A stretch of DNA of 64,000 bases from Rhizobium sp. Root1220 (GTDB lineage Bacteria > Pseudomonadota > Alphaproteobacteria > Rhizobiales > Rhizobiaceae): NCBI RefSeq assembly GCF_001426265.1, contig NZ_LMDG01000009.1, positions 28,338 to 92,337 of the forward strand, read 5' to 3'. Below the pieces are notes generated by a model that made no database searches, was not told the origin of the DNA, and worked only from the letters and a program-made list of their open reading frames with translations. Position numbers and translations under genes: made by a program. Numbering within the stretch: the first letter of the stretch is position 1; every line of letters begins with the position of its first letter. Below, one piece after another: positions 27,227 through 36,636 of this stretch.

Positions 27227-28525
27227 TTAACCCAGGTAGTCGTACATTGGGAAGCGACCGGTGAGGTTCGTCACCTTGCCTCTCACAGCGGCTTCGACGC
27301 CGGCGTTGCCTTCGTCGGAGTTGGCAGCCTTCAGGCCATCGAGAACCTCGACGATGAGGTTGCCGATTTCCTTGAATTCCGCTTCCTTGAAGCCACGCGT
27401 CGTGCCGGCCGGCGTGCCGAGGCGGACGCCAGAAGTGACGAACGGCTTTTCAGGGTCGAACGGGATGCCGTTCTTGTTGCAGGTGATGTAGGCACGGCCG
27501 AGCGCCGCTTCGGCGCGCTTGCCGGTCGCGTTCTTCTTGCGAAGATCAACCAGCATCAGGTGGTTGTCGGTGCCGCCGGAGACGACGTCGAGGCCGCCTG
27601 CGATCAGTGTCTCGGCAAGGGCCTTGGCGTTCTTGACGATCTGCGCGGCGTAGTCCTTGAAGTCCGGCTGAAGCGCCTCGCCAAAGGCAACGGCCTTCGC
27701 AGCGATGATGTGCATGAGCGGACCACCCTGGAGACCCGGGAAGACGGCCGAGTTGAACTTCTTGGCCAGCGCCTCGTCGTTCGTGAGGATCACGCCACCG
27801 CGCGGACCGCGCAGCGACTTGTGGGTCGTGGTGGTGGCAACGTGGCAATGCGGGAACGGCGACGGATGCTGGCCGCCGGCGACGAGACCAGCGATGTGGG
27901 CCATATCGACCATGAGATATGCGCCAACGGAGTCGGCGATCTCGCGGAAACGCTTCCAGTCCCAGATACGGGAGTAAGCGGTGCCGCCAGCGATGATGAG
28001 CTTCGGCTTGGTTTCCTCTGCCTTGCGCGCAACTTCATCCATGTCGAGAAGATTGTCGCCTTCACGAACGCCGTAGGAAACGACGTTGAACCACTTGCCG
28101 GACATGTTGACAGGCGAGCCGTGCGTCAGGTGACCACCGGAATTGAGGTCGAGACCCATGAAGGTGTCGCCCGGCTGCAGCAGCGCCAGGAACACGGCCT
28201 GGTTCATTTGGCTACCGGAGTTCGGCTGAACGTTGGCGAAGTTGACGCCGAAGAGCTTCTTGGCGCGTTCGATCGCGAGTTCTTCAGCGATATCGACGAA
28301 CTGGCAGCCGCCATAGTACCGCTTGCCCGGATATCCCTCGGCGTACTTGTTGGTCATGATGGAGCCCTGGGCTTCCAGAACTGCACGGGAAACGATGTTT
28401 TCCGAGGCAATCAGTTCGATCTCATGCCGCTGGCGGCCAAGCTCCTTTTCGATCGCACCGAAAATTTCCGGATCGGTATCGGCGAGCGAGCGATTGAAGA
28501 AGGTCTGGGTGGAAGCATTTGTCAT
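27227..28525 (-). CDS. glyA: Serine hydroxymethyltransferase
   Basis: PLP enzyme that interconverts serine and glycine and supplies one-carbon units. 432 residues from ATG 28525 (GAGGAG ribosome binding site). Signatures: [36 protein letters not shown], and the PLP lysine in [29 protein letters not shown] near the C-terminus. It leads the operon glyA-nrdR-ribD-ribE. No riboswitch is seen in its leader. Confidence 0.97.
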   Translation of the reverse strand: MTNASTQTFFNRSLADTDPEIFGAIEKELGRQRHEIELIASENIVSRAVLEAQGSIMTNKYAEGYPGKRYYGGCQFVDIAEELAIERAKKLFGVNFANVQPNSGSQMNQAVFLALLQPGDTFMGLDLNSGGHLTHGSPVNMSGKWFNVVSYGVREGDNLLDMDEVARKAEETKPKLIIAGGTAYSRIWDWKRFREIADSVGAYLMVDMAHIAGLVAGGQHPSPFPHCHVATTTTHKSLRGPRGGVILTNDEALAKKFNSAVFPGLQGGPLMHIIAAKAVAFGEALQPDFKDYAAQIVKNAKALAETLIAGGLDVVSGGTDNHLMLVDLRKKNATGKRAEAALGRAYITCNKNGIPFDPEKPFVTSGVRLGTPAGTTRGFKEAEFKEIGNLIVEVLDGLKAANSDEGNAGVEAAVRGKVTNLTGRFPMYDYLG

Positions 28526-28624
28526 GGCCGGGCTCCTCAACTGGAATGCGCGAAGGTATTAGCCTTCCGCCCTGTCTAGGGCAATACGAAGAACGACATT
28601 TGCTGGGCAATCTACGCGCAACAA

Positions 28625-28651
28625 AAAACCGCGCCGGAAAAGCGCGGTTTT
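28625..28651 (-). terminator. Intrinsic terminator downstream of ldtP
   Basis: AAAACCGCGC, a 7-base loop and GCGCGGTTTT form a perfect 10-bp stem with T-rich flank on the minus strand. It lies 27 bases after the ldtP stop and isolates that gene from glyA. Confidence 0.82.
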
Positions 28652-28677
28652 CAAAGCAAATACGCTGGCCGATGGCC

Positions 28678-29982
28678 TTACTGGACCGGCTGCTCGGTCG
28701 TTGCCGTCGTGTCGAGCGCCAGTTCGGCATTGCCGTCCATCTGATAGATATCGTCGCGGAACTGCACGACGCCATCCGGCATGCCCCATGCCGAGATGTA
28801 GACGAAATACACCGGCACTTCTTCGGAAAGCTTGATCGGCGTGTTGACGCGGGTGGTGATGACCTGCTCCATCTGCTGACGCGACCAGGGCGGAGTGTCG
28901 CGAAGCAGCCAGTTCGTCAGGTCGCGGACATTCTGGACACGGACACAACCCGACGATTCAAAACGCATGAGCTTGTTGAACAGACCCTGTTGCGGCGTGT
29001 CATGCATATACTCGCCGTTCTTGTTGTAGAAGTTGATTTTCGTCGACGCCATGGCGTTGATCTTGCCAGGATCCTGCCGGAACATCAGGTTCGGTGCCTT
29101 CTCCGCATTCCAGTCGATCGTTTCCGGCGGTACCTCGTTGCCCTTGCCGTCGATCAGTCGAATGGCATTTCTCTCAAGATAGGTCGGGTCCTTGCGCATC
29201 AGCGGAACGATGTCCTTCTCGACGATCGAGCGCGGCGCGGTCCAGTAGGGATTGAGGATGACCTCATAGATCTTCGAGTTCACGAGATGCGTTGGGCGGC
29301 TGATGCGGCCGACAACCGCTGCATGGCGCGTTGCAACACTGCCGTCCTCGACCGCTTCCACATAGGCAGCAGGAATGTTGACCATGACGTGGCGACGTCC
29401 GAGCTCTTCCGGGAAGGTCTGCAGGCGAATGGCGTTTGTGTTCAGTTGCTGCAAGCGAACGTCAGCCGGGACGTTCATAGCCTTAAGCGTGAATTCGCCG
29501 ATGACGCCATCGGACGGAAGGCCGTGGCGTGCCTGAAAGCGCTTCACCGCACCATCAACATAAGAGTCGAATGCGGACGACATGCCTGCTTCGCGCGGCA
29601 GGTCACCGCTGATGGCAAGACGCTGACGCAAAGCCTGCACGGACGGATCGGTGACGCCGAGCTGGAGGCGCTGCTCCCCCGGATTGACCTGTGGCCAGCC
29701 GCCGGCGGACGCGATCTGCTGATACTGCCCAATTGCCTGCTGTATGCTGCCAACCGACTGCGGCCCGAGGATCGGCGTATTGGAAACGACCGCCGTCGCG
29801 GTACGGGAAGCGGCTTTCGCGTCGAACTGATCGTCCCAGTCCCCACGCTCGGGCGCATTGATAAGCGAATCGATTGCCGACTGCGCGAATGCCGGCGCAG
29901 CCAATGCGCTCGCACCTACCATTGCCGCCGACGTCAGAAACGCCCGGCGGGAGAAAGATTCAGTTCCGATTTTTTTCGACAT
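28678..29982 (-). CDS. ldtP: L,D-transpeptidase LdtP (YcbB-like) with Tat-type signal
   Basis: Periplasmic peptidoglycan cross-linking enzyme. 434 residues: N-terminal SRRAFLTSA followed by a hydrophobic stretch and AFAQSA looks like a twin-arginine signal; a peptidoglycan-binding domain lies around residues 110-170 (YVDGAVKRFQARHGLPSDGVIG); and the YkuD catalytic domain at about 198-380 contains NPYWTAPRSI and the active-site SSGCVRV with Cys346. It pairs with the MarR-type gene ldtR at 31420; in Liberibacter and S. meliloti LdtR is reported to activate ldtP and affect osmotic tolerance and chain formation. Followed by a strong terminator. Confidence 0.9.
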   Translation of the reverse strand: MSKKIGTESFSRRAFLTSAAMVGASALAAPAFAQSAIDSLINAPERGDWDDQFDAKAASRTATAVVSNTPILGPQSVGSIQQAIGQYQQIASAGGWPQVNPGEQRLQLGVTDPSVQALRQRLAISGDLPREAGMSSAFDSYVDGAVKRFQARHGLPSDGVIGEFTLKAMNVPADVRLQQLNTNAIRLQTFPEELGRRHVMVNIPAAYVEAVEDGSVATRHAAVVGRISRPTHLVNSKIYEVILNPYWTAPRSIVEKDIVPLMRKDPTYLERNAIRLIDGKGNEVPPETIDWNAEKAPNLMFRQDPGKINAMASTKINFYNKNGEYMHDTPQQGLFNKLMRFESSGCVRVQNVRDLTNWLLRDTPPWSRQQMEQVITTRVNTPIKLSEEVPVYFVYISAWGMPDGVVQFRDDIYQMDGNAELALDTTATTEQPVQ

Positions 29983-30376
29983 TCATCCCAACCACTAAAA
30001 TGCCGCCGCTTGAGAGACCGCCGGCCTTTGCGCTATCCCTGCGAGAACGCAGATCCCTATCGTCCGTTGCAACGACGCATAACAAATTGCGCTACCGGCC
30101 CTCACATGATTGCAAGCAGGAAGCGCGAGGTTACCCAACCCCCGATTTGAGAGGCGCCATTTGCTGTGTATTTTCGCTGACATGCCAATATGGCCAATTC
30201 GTGTCACTCGCGCAGAACGCAACCGCCAGTGGCAAGCAACCCGGAAAACCGACCTTATCGCCCATAAACTGTGGCGTTCAATAGCGGCTAAAAAGCGACT
30301 CGAACACAGGTGATTACGGTTGCCTGCCATGCGTTGCAAAGATGCCACGCCGACCCACGAGCACCGGGCGCGCGTG
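29983..30376. other. Intergenic region upstream of ldtP
   Basis: 394 bases without a supportable gene; short open frames here lack ribosome binding sites and protein-like composition. It should contain the ldtP promoter. On the minus strand, about 68 bases before the ldtP ATG (30050-30062), the sequence CGATAGGGATCTG recurs almost exactly (CGATAGGGTCTG, 31989-32000) about 54 bases before the ldtR ATG, a candidate shared site for LdtR or for a common promoter element. Confidence 0.5.
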
Positions 30377-31219
30377 TTACTCACGCCAATGTTCGGCCAC
30401 CCATGGCGTCGGCCTTATGTAGTGACGAAGATAGCGAAACAGCGACTTGTTGCGTCGCCGCGCAGGGTCGAACATATGCAGAATGTGATCGAGCGGCGGC
30501 GCAGCCTTCCCCTTCAGTCCAAAGCGCCCCTCGACCGCGAACTGCGGATGAAAGTCGCGCGGGAAAAGGATCACTCGGGCACTGCCGGGTAGACGCGGCG
30601 TGAGGAGATAGTTCAGGGGAAATGGCCAGCGGCAATCCTGCCTGAAATGCAAAACCCAACGCCGCGGAAAGAACTTCACCCCGCCTGGGGCGTTGCGTGT
30701 GACGAAACGCTGCTCGAATTCGTATTTGTCGGCGACGCCTTGCGGATCGGCGCGAAACTTTTCCTGAAGGGGAATAAGCTTGCCGACAGGAAAGCGGAAG
30801 AGCGAGGTCTGCCCGAGGCGTTCGAACGGCGTTGTCTGATTGCGTGTCAGGATGACGTCATCGGGTTCGCCGAGCTCGAAAAACGAATCGAGTGAACCGA
30901 CGATCACCAGATCGAGATCCAGAAAGAGAACCGGGCCGCTGAGGCTGCCAAGTTTTGGACCCCAAAGACGTCCCTTTGGCCAGATGCCCTTGGTCTTGAC
31001 CGGCATGTTCTCAACGTTCAGCGGCGGCAGGTCCTCGCATAAAATCTCCGGATTCAAGTCGCTCCGGTCGTCGGTAAAGCAGGTGAAGGTGAAAGGCGGC
31101 GTGATGTTCCGCTTCACCATAGCATACAGTCGGTTGATGAACGGAGCGCCGTACTTGGTGCCCCAACTGATGCAGATCACCTGCTTGACGCCGCCGCTTG
31201 CGGCCAGAACGCTTGCCAC
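30377..31219 (-). CDS. Putative glycosyltransferase (GT-A-like)
   Basis: About 280 residues, starting with GTG at 31219. The opening VKQVICISWGTKYGAPFINRLYAMVKR and the FLDLDLVIVGSLDSFF block, with a DxD metal-binding motif, resemble GT8/GT32-like transferases that handle nucleotide sugars. The second half (KFFPRRWVLHFRQDC, HILHM) is typical of a rhizobial subgroup. No signal peptide or membrane helix is visible, so it should act in the cytoplasm. It lies between ldtR and ldtP on the same strand, which hints at an envelope role. The start codon is uncertain. Confidence 0.7.
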   Translation of the reverse strand: MASVLAASGGVKQVICISWGTKYGAPFINRLYAMVKRNITPPFTFTCFTDDRSDLNPEILCEDLPPLNVENMPVKTKGIWPKGRLWGPKLGSLSGPVLFLDLDLVIVGSLDSFFELGEPDDVILTRNQTTPFERLGQTSLFRFPVGKLIPLQEKFRADPQGVADKYEFEQRFVTRNAPGGVKFFPRRWVLHFRQDCRWPFPLNYLLTPRLPGSARVILFPRDFHPQFAVEGRFGLKGKAAPPLDHILHMFDPARRRNKSLFRYLRHYIRPTPWVAEHWRE

Positions 31220-31328
31220 TATTTTCCGCCACTTCCTGGTTGGGCGGGGATTTAACGTATGATGACCTCATTTATCAAGTGGCACCCGCATGCAGCGGCC
31301 AGCCCGCCGTACGCTCATCGCGCATATC

Positions 31329-31379
31329 GCAAGGCAAAAGGGCGCAACGGGTTCACCGCGACGCCCTTTTGTGCCTTGC
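31329..31379 (-). terminator. Intrinsic terminator downstream of ldtR
   Basis: GCAAGGCAAAAGGGCG and CGCCCTTTTGTGCCTTGC form a long interrupted stem around an 17-base loop. The minus strand carries a CTTTT run at the stem base. It begins 40 bases after the ldtR stop. Confidence 0.65.
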
Positions 31380-31419
31380 AGGAGGTCCGATAAGCCAGCA
31401 GGGAAGTTGGCTTAGCAGA

Positions 31420-31935
31420 TTACAGGCGGTACATGATGCTGTCGTTCCAGAAGCGATCGAGACGGGTCAGCAGTTTGTTCATCTGCGTGAACTCGTCGGT
31501 GCCGATACCGCCGACCTTGTCGATCGAAGCGACGTGGCGCTCGTAGAGCTTGGCGACGGTTTCCGCGATCTCCTGGCCGGTTTCCGTCAGGCTGATGCGG
31601 ACCGAGCGACGGTCGATGCGCGAGCGCTGATGGTTGATGAAGCCTAGGTCCACGAGCTTCTTGACGTTGTAGGAGACGTTCGAGCCCAGATAGTAGCCGC
31701 GGGAGCGAAGTTCGCCTGCTGTCAGTTCCGAATTGCCGATATTGAAGAGGAGAAGCGCCTGGATGGCGTTGACGTCGCTGCGACCCTGACGGTCGAACTC
31801 GTCCTTGATGACATCGAGGAGACGGCGGTGAAGACGTTCAACAAGATGAAGGGATTCCATGTAAAGATCACGGATGCCCAGTTCCTGCTGGTCACGGAAG
31901 TTCGATACCGCCTGCGGCTTGATTTTCGTGTTCAT
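31420..31935 (-). CDS. ldtR: MarR-family transcriptional regulator LdtR
   Basis: 171 residues with the MarR winged helix: LTAGELRSRGYYLGSNVSYNVKKLVDLGFINHQRSRIDRRSVRISLTETG. The N-terminal IRDLYMESLHLVERLHRRLLDVIKDEFDRQGRSDV and C-terminal RLDRFWNDSIMYRL match the rhizobial/Liberibacter LdtR family as I remember it. LdtR activates ldtP and other cell-envelope genes and its DNA binding is relieved by small aromatic ligands (family knowledge). ATG 31935 has a GAGGCAG ribosome binding site. Its AT-rich leader includes GAATTTTATTTGTATTC, a possible MarR-type dyad. Confidence 0.9.
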   Translation of the reverse strand: MNTKIKPQAVSNFRDQQELGIRDLYMESLHLVERLHRRLLDVIKDEFDRQGRSDVNAIQALLLFNIGNSELTAGELRSRGYYLGSNVSYNVKKLVDLGFINHQRSRIDRRSVRISLTETGQEIAETVAKLYERHVASIDKVGGIGTDEFTQMNKLLTRLDRFWNDSIMYRL

Positions 31936-32065
31936 GATGACTGCCTCACTGTTTGTTTGGCGGTGTTGGTTTTCTTCCCGCCTTGAGACAGACCCTATCG
32001 AATACAAATAAAATTCTACTTAAACCGCAGGCTTAACAGCGCCTTACCGAAAACCCATCGTTGTA

Positions 32066-32500
32066 TCAGGGTAAATCAACACTTACCTGACGGCGACGTC
32101 GCCTCTCATACCAGAGGACAGCGCGGAATGCGCAATAGACCAGTGCGACGAACACGTGCAGCAGAATGACAAGGCGATTGGCCCCGAAGACGTCGGGCAG
32201 AAAGCCGTACATCGCAACCTGACCGCCGGCCGCAAGCACCCAGATAACGGGTCCCCAGGAGACCGCGAGCCACAGCCCCAGCGACGCCACCGGGAAGAGG
32301 ACGGCAAGTGAAGTGCTCGCCACCTTCCACGGCAGGCTCAGCAGATCGAAGCGACCGGCGCCGACCAGTGAATAGCCGACGAGCATCGCCCAGTATTGCA
32401 GGCCGAACCAAAAGCATGAGATCGCAACCATCCTGAGGAACAGGACAAATAGCACGCTTGTCAGCGTCCGTTTGGGCATCGTCGGAGAATCAGAATCCAT
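32066..32500 (-). CDS. Small integral membrane protein (DUF6163-like)
   Basis: 144 residues with four predicted helices: about residues 13-35, 48-72, 75-98 and 105-128, ending in a basic tail (YERRRRRQVSVDLP). I recall a family of such proteins (DUF6163) next to ldtR in Rhizobiaceae, but the assignment is from memory. The ATG at 32500 is chosen; an ATG eight codons inside is also possible. It lies divergent from hemB with the 5' ends about 145 bp apart. Confidence 0.7.
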   Translation of the reverse strand: MDSDSPTMPKRTLTSVLFVLFLRMVAISCFWFGLQYWAMLVGYSLVGAGRFDLLSLPWKVASTSLAVLFPVASLGLWLAVSWGPVIWVLAAGGQVAMYGFLPDVFGANRLVILLHVFVALVYCAFRAVLWYERRRRRQVSVDLP

Positions 32501-32645
32501 GGGCTCAACAATAGGGTTGCAATTGCGTCTTCGCCAGCCGCTCATCACCAGCCGCGTCCATTGCGGCCAATCGTCCGGTTTGGATTTCGCAAGCGGCATG
32601 ATATTGAGCGCAGCGACAAATGGAATGGCTGAAAACGGAACGACC

Positions 32646-33659
32646 ATGCAGGACAAGACCCACCTCGTCGATGAAATAACCGGCCACCGCCGTATGCGCC
32701 GCAACCGCAAGGCAGACTGGACGCGCCGGTTGGTGCAGGAAAACAGGCTGACGGTGGACGATCTCATCTGGCCAGTCTTCGTGGTGCCCGGTTCAGGCAT
32801 CATCGAACCGATCCCGGCAATGCCTGGCGTCAATCGCATGAGCGTCGATAAACTGGTCGAGGCAACGAGGGAGGCCGCCGATCTCGGCATTCCAGCAATT
32901 GCGACCTTCCCGAACGTTGAGATGGAACTGCGTGACGAGACCGGCTCCAACAGCCTGGAGGCCAACAATCTGATCAATCAGGCAACCGCCGCGATCAAGA
33001 AGGCCGTGCCCGGTATCGGCGTCATCACCGATGTCGCGCTCGATCCGTTCACAAGCCACGGGCACGACGGCATCTTGCGGCACGGCGAGATCGTCAACGA
33101 TGAAACCGTGGAGCAGGTTGCCCGGGCCGCCGTCATGCAGGCGGATGCTGGCGCCGACATCATTTCCCCATCCGACATGATGGACGGTCGGATCGGCGCA
33201 ATCCGCCGGGCGCTGGATGCCGCCGGTCACCAGAATGTCGGCATCATGAGCTATGCCACCAAGTTCGCATCCGCTTTTTATGGTCCGTATCGCGAAGCGA
33301 TCTCTACCGGTGGCCTGCTCAAGGGTGACAAGAAGACCTACTATATCGATCCGGCAAACGGCACCGAGGCGATAAGGGATGCCGCGCTCGACGTCGATGA
33401 AGGCGCCGACATGCTGATGGTCAAGCCCGGCCTCCCTTACCTGGATATCTGCTGGCGCATGAAGGAAGCTTTCGGCCTGCCGACCTTTGCCTATCAGGTC
33501 TCCGGCGAATACTCGCAGATCAAGGCGGCAGCGATGAACGGCTGGATCGACGGCGACCGCGCGATGCTGGAGACGCTGCTGGCCTTCAAACGCGCCGGTT
33601 GCGACGGCGTGCTCACGTATTTCGCCGTCGAGGTCGCGAGGATTCTCGCAAAACGCTGA
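32646..33659 (+). CDS. hemB: Porphobilinogen synthase (delta-aminolevulinate dehydratase)
   Basis: Condenses two 5-aminolevulinate molecules in heme and corrin synthesis. 337 residues from ATG 32646. Schiff-base lysines are Lys206 (MSYATKFASAFYGPYREA) and Lys260 (MLMVKPGLPYLDI). The metal loop reads DVALDPFTSHGHDG, rich in Asp and lacking the Cys of zinc enzymes, so it is the Mg2+-type enzyme known from rhizobia. An upstream in-frame ATG at 32625 is less likely. Monocistronic by appearance. Confidence 0.96.
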   Translation: MQDKTHLVDEITGHRRMRRNRKADWTRRLVQENRLTVDDLIWPVFVVPGSGIIEPIPAMPGVNRMSVDKLVEATREAADLGIPAIATFPNVEMELRDETGSNSLEANNLINQATAAIKKAVPGIGVITDVALDPFTSHGHDGILRHGEIVNDETVEQVARAAVMQADAGADIISPSDMMDGRIGAIRRALDAAGHQNVGIMSYATKFASAFYGPYREAISTGGLLKGDKKTYYIDPANGTEAIRDAALDVDEGADMLMVKPGLPYLDICWRMKEAFGLPTFAYQVSGEYSQIKAAAMNGWIDGDRAMLETLLAFKRAGCDGVLTYFAVEVARILAKR

Positions 33660-33738
33660 CGTCGCTGCCGTCGATGTTGCATTTGAGGCCCGCGATATTA
33701 TATTTTGGTCATCCCCTCTCGAAAGGAGACCCGTAAAG

Positions 33739-34197
33739 ATGACGCTCAACCCAAATCCGCTCTATGCCGCACCGGACGATTGGCGCGCCTATAGCGGCAC
33801 GCTGAGCCGTCGGGTCTTTGCATTCATTCTCGACTACGTCGTCATCCTGCTGCTTTGCATTCCTGCAGCAGTGGTTCTGTTCTTTCTCTCGATCGTTACG
33901 CTTGGATTGGGCTTTTTCCTCTATCCAGCTCTCTTTCTGATCGTCGCGGGCCTCTACTTCGGTTTCACGGTTGGCGGCGCGAACCAGGCTTCACTCGGCA
34001 TGCGTGCCATGGGCATCGCAATCATGCGAATCGACGGGCAGCGGATGGATTTTCTGTTGGCGATCGTGCACCTGGCCTTGTTCTGGATCCTGAATTCGGT
34101 TTTGACGCCGTTGATTCTGCTGGTTGGCCTTTTCACCGAGCGCAGCAGGCTGATCCACGACTTCCTCGTGGGCACCGTCACCGTACGCACAGTCTGA
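33739..34197 (+). CDS. RDD-family membrane protein
   Basis: 152 residues. The RDD signature is seen in the first helix (SRRVFAFILDYVVILLL) with Arg and Asp in place, followed by two more helices (about 38-75 and 108-130), and the conserved ASLGMRAMGIAIMRIDGQ loop and C-terminal ERSRLIHDFLVGTVTV. Role unknown; some relatives affect ion or osmolyte transport. An AAGGAGA ribosome binding site precedes the ATG. It begins 79 bases after hemB. Confidence 0.88.
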   Translation: MTLNPNPLYAAPDDWRAYSGTLSRRVFAFILDYVVILLLCIPAAVVLFFLSIVTLGLGFFLYPALFLIVAGLYFGFTVGGANQASLGMRAMGIAIMRIDGQRMDFLLAIVHLALFWILNSVLTPLILLVGLFTERSRLIHDFLVGTVTVRTV

Positions 34198-34373
34198 AAT
34201 CTCAAAAAAGCCGAACTAAAGGTGGACCACCGGTCTTTGCCGAGGATGCGTCCGCACCATATCCAAAAGTATGACTGACAACGGCGGACATGAAACCGCC
34301 CCGCTGTTGACGTTTCCTATTCTTAAGTCATGCTGTCATATGAGCGTCTAACCAAAGGAAATTTCCGCAACAG

Positions 34374-35150
34374 ATGAATACGCAGACAACGCCATCACCG
34401 CAGTTTTATCTGACGGCTCCGGCTGGCTGCCCTTATCTGGCCCATGAGATGGAACGCAAGGTGTTCACACATCTTGTGGGTCCGCGCGCAGCGGAAATGA
34501 ACGATATCCTGACGCAGGGCGGATTTCGCCGATCACAGAACATCGCCTATCGTCCGGCATGTGAAGCGTGCCGCGCCTGCATTTCCGTCCGCATCCTGGC
34601 ACAGGAATTCCAACCGACGAAGTCGATGAAGCGCGTGCTTGCGGCCAACTCCGATATCATCGCGACGGAGTTTCCGGCGCAGCCCTCGAGCGAGCAGTAT
34701 TCGCTCTTCCGGCGCTATCTGGATTTCCGCCACCAGCAAGGCGGCATGTCCGACATGACAGTGCTCGACTACGCCATCATGGTCGAAGATACGCATGTGA
34801 ATACAAAGATCATCGAGTATCGCCGCCGGGAGGAAGGGTCCGGTCTGGAAGCGCGTCCCACCGGAGAACTTGTCGCCGCGGCCCTTACGGACACGATGAG
34901 CGACGGCCTGTCGATGGTCTATTCCTACTTCAATCCCGATCTCGATCGCCGCTCGCTCGGCACCTTCATGATACTGGACCACGTCAGGCGCACAAAGGCG
35001 CTGGGGCTACCGCATGTCTATCTCGGTTATTGGGTTCAAGGGTCACGGAAAATGGACTACAAGACCCGCTACCAGCCGCAGGAGCATCTGACTCCGCGCG
35101 GCTGGGAGCGTTTCGATCCCTCGACGATGCCTGAAAGCCCCCACGACTGA
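34374..35150 (+). CDS. bpt: Aspartate/glutamate leucyl(arginyl)-tRNA-protein transferase
   Basis: N-degron enzyme that attaches leucine to N-terminal Asp or Glu of proteins, routing them to ClpAP. 258 residues. The N-terminal block has [16 protein letters not shown] and the paired [22 protein letters not shown]; the C-terminal half has [25 protein letters not shown] and [21 protein letters not shown], all characteristic of the Bpt/Ate family. Its stop overlaps the start of the EamA gene (ATGA). Confidence 0.95.
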   Translation: MNTQTTPSPQFYLTAPAGCPYLAHEMERKVFTHLVGPRAAEMNDILTQGGFRRSQNIAYRPACEACRACISVRILAQEFQPTKSMKRVLAANSDIIATEFPAQPSSEQYSLFRRYLDFRHQQGGMSDMTVLDYAIMVEDTHVNTKIIEYRRREEGSGLEARPTGELVAAALTDTMSDGLSMVYSYFNPDLDRRSLGTFMILDHVRRTKALGLPHVYLGYWVQGSRKMDYKTRYQPQEHLTPRGWERFDPSTMPESPHD

Positions 35151-36037
35151 TGACTCTCCCCCTCCTTTCCGATCATCGGAAAGGCCTGCTGCTGACGACG
35201 ATCGGTGGTCTTGCCCTTTCCATGGATATTCCACTTGTGCGCCTCGCACATGGCGACATGTGGTCGATTCTGGGTATGCGCAGCATCGTGACGGTTTCGG
35301 TGACGCTGCTGATCATCTGCGTGGTCCGATACGTCAAAGGAGCATGGCCAACCCTTGTGCCCGGGCGCCATGGCATTGCCGCGGGATTGCTCTACGGCGT
35401 TTCGACCTTGACCTTCCTGCTTGCCGTCTTCAACACGGCGACGGCCAATGTGGTGTTCATCGTCGCCTTCAATCCAATGTTCGGCGCGCTGTTGTCGTGG
35501 ATCTTCCTGAAGGAGCGTCCATCGGCTTCCACGCTCCTGACCATGCTGGTCATGATTTTCGGTGTCGGACTGATTGTGCGCGACGGACTGACGGCTGGAC
35601 ACATGTTCGGAGACGCGATGGCGCTACTCAGCGCATTCATCCTCGCTTCCGCCATCACGCTCGGCCGCGCCTCGCGACGAGATATGGGATTCGTTCCGCT
35701 GTTGGCCGCGGTATTTCCGGCCGTGGTAGGCTTCGCAAACGTCATGCCGGGCGGCCTGACGATCGAGCACCCGGCCTGGATAATCTTAAATGGCGCACTT
35801 CTGATGCCAGTGGCATTCTGGTGTCTTGCCACTGGGCCGCGTTACCTCTCCGCGCCGGAAGTCGGAATGTTCTATCTTCTGGAAACAATCCTTGCGCCGA
35901 TCTGGATCTGGCTGATTTTCGCAGAAACGCCGTCGACGATGACACTTGTCGGCGGCGCGATCCTGGTTTGCGCGATTATGGCGCACTCGCTTTGGATGGT
36001 TCGGAAGACGCCTGCGCGACGTGCCCTGGCACATTAA
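35150..36037 (+). CDS. EamA (DMT superfamily) transporter
   Basis: 295 residues with ten predicted helices in two EamA repeats; the end of each repeat carries the typical NTATANVVFIVAFNPMFGALLSWIFLKERPS and AEVGMFYLLETILAPIWIWLIFAETPS-like blocks. It probably exports a small metabolite; substrate unknown. Translationally coupled to bpt by ATGA overlap. The end overlaps the end of the convergent SRPBCC gene by 62 bases. Confidence 0.9.
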   Translation: MTLPLLSDHRKGLLLTTIGGLALSMDIPLVRLAHGDMWSILGMRSIVTVSVTLLIICVVRYVKGAWPTLVPGRHGIAAGLLYGVSTLTFLLAVFNTATANVVFIVAFNPMFGALLSWIFLKERPSASTLLTMLVMIFGVGLIVRDGLTAGHMFGDAMALLSAFILASAITLGRASRRDMGFVPLLAAVFPAVVGFANVMPGGLTIEHPAWIILNGALLMPVAFWCLATGPRYLSAPEVGMFYLLETILAPIWIWLIFAETPSTMTLVGGAILVCAIMAHSLWMVRKTPARRALAH

Positions 36038-36485
36038 TCACATGCATCGCCTCAAGCTCCCGCTCGAGTCCATCCATCACGTGGATCCAGCCGGCGCGAG
36101 TCTGCTCTTCGGCATGCCCCCATTCCGCGCACATTTCGTGTGACAGCGTCAGACGCGTGCCTTCGGACAGCGGTTCGATGTCGATTTGTATACGATCAGC
36201 GTTATGGTCATGCTCGGCCGCGGAGAAGCAGAAGACCATCCGCCTCGGTCTGCGCAATTCCAGAAATACGCCGTAGTGAACCGCGTCGCCGGTCGGCCGT
36301 CGATCGATGACGAGAAAATGGCCGCCGATACGGGGTTCGATATCGGCGCGTATTACGCGCCCCTCGTCGCTGGCAAAAAGGAAACGCTTTGCTATTTCCG
36401 GATTGAGCCAAGCGTCATAAACCGCGCAAGGCGCAGCATTGTAGGTATGGGTGACACTCAAGGTAATCGTATTGCAGGCAACCAT
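35976..36485 (-). CDS. SRPBCC/AHSA1-domain protein
   Basis: About 169 residues from ATG 36485, chosen because a perfect CGGAGG ribosome binding site lies 7 bases upstream of it; an ATG eight codons earlier lacks one. It shows the START-like AHSA1 pattern: VTHTYNAAPCAVYDAWLNPEIAKRFLF, IEPRIGGHFLVIDRRPTGDAVHYGVFLEL, RMVFCFSA, TRLTLSHEM and a final GWIHVMDGLERELE. Such proteins often sit with an ArsR regulator, which is not present here. Ligand unknown. Confidence 0.88.
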   Translation of the reverse strand: MVACNTITLSVTHTYNAAPCAVYDAWLNPEIAKRFLFASDEGRVIRADIEPRIGGHFLVIDRRPTGDAVHYGVFLELRRPRRMVFCFSAAEHDHNADRIQIDIEPLSEGTRLTLSHEMCAEWGHAEEQTRAGWIHVMDGLERELEAMHVINVPGHVAQASSEPSKASAP

Positions 36486-36636
36486 CAACGTACCTCCGTG
36501 ATCGGACATGCCGCTTCATGCAAAAGCGCCACATACGATCATTCCGTCCGCCTTCGGAATGATGCTGTCCATTTTGTGGATACTGGACAAGTTAGGGGAG
36601 TTGCCCGGATCGCCAAGAGCGGGACAACGATATATT

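Noticed and set aside
31270..31300. Sigma-54 promoter TGGCAC-N5-TTGC
   Set aside because: TGGCAC at about 31278 is not followed by TTGC at the right spacing, and no plus-strand gene starts downstream.
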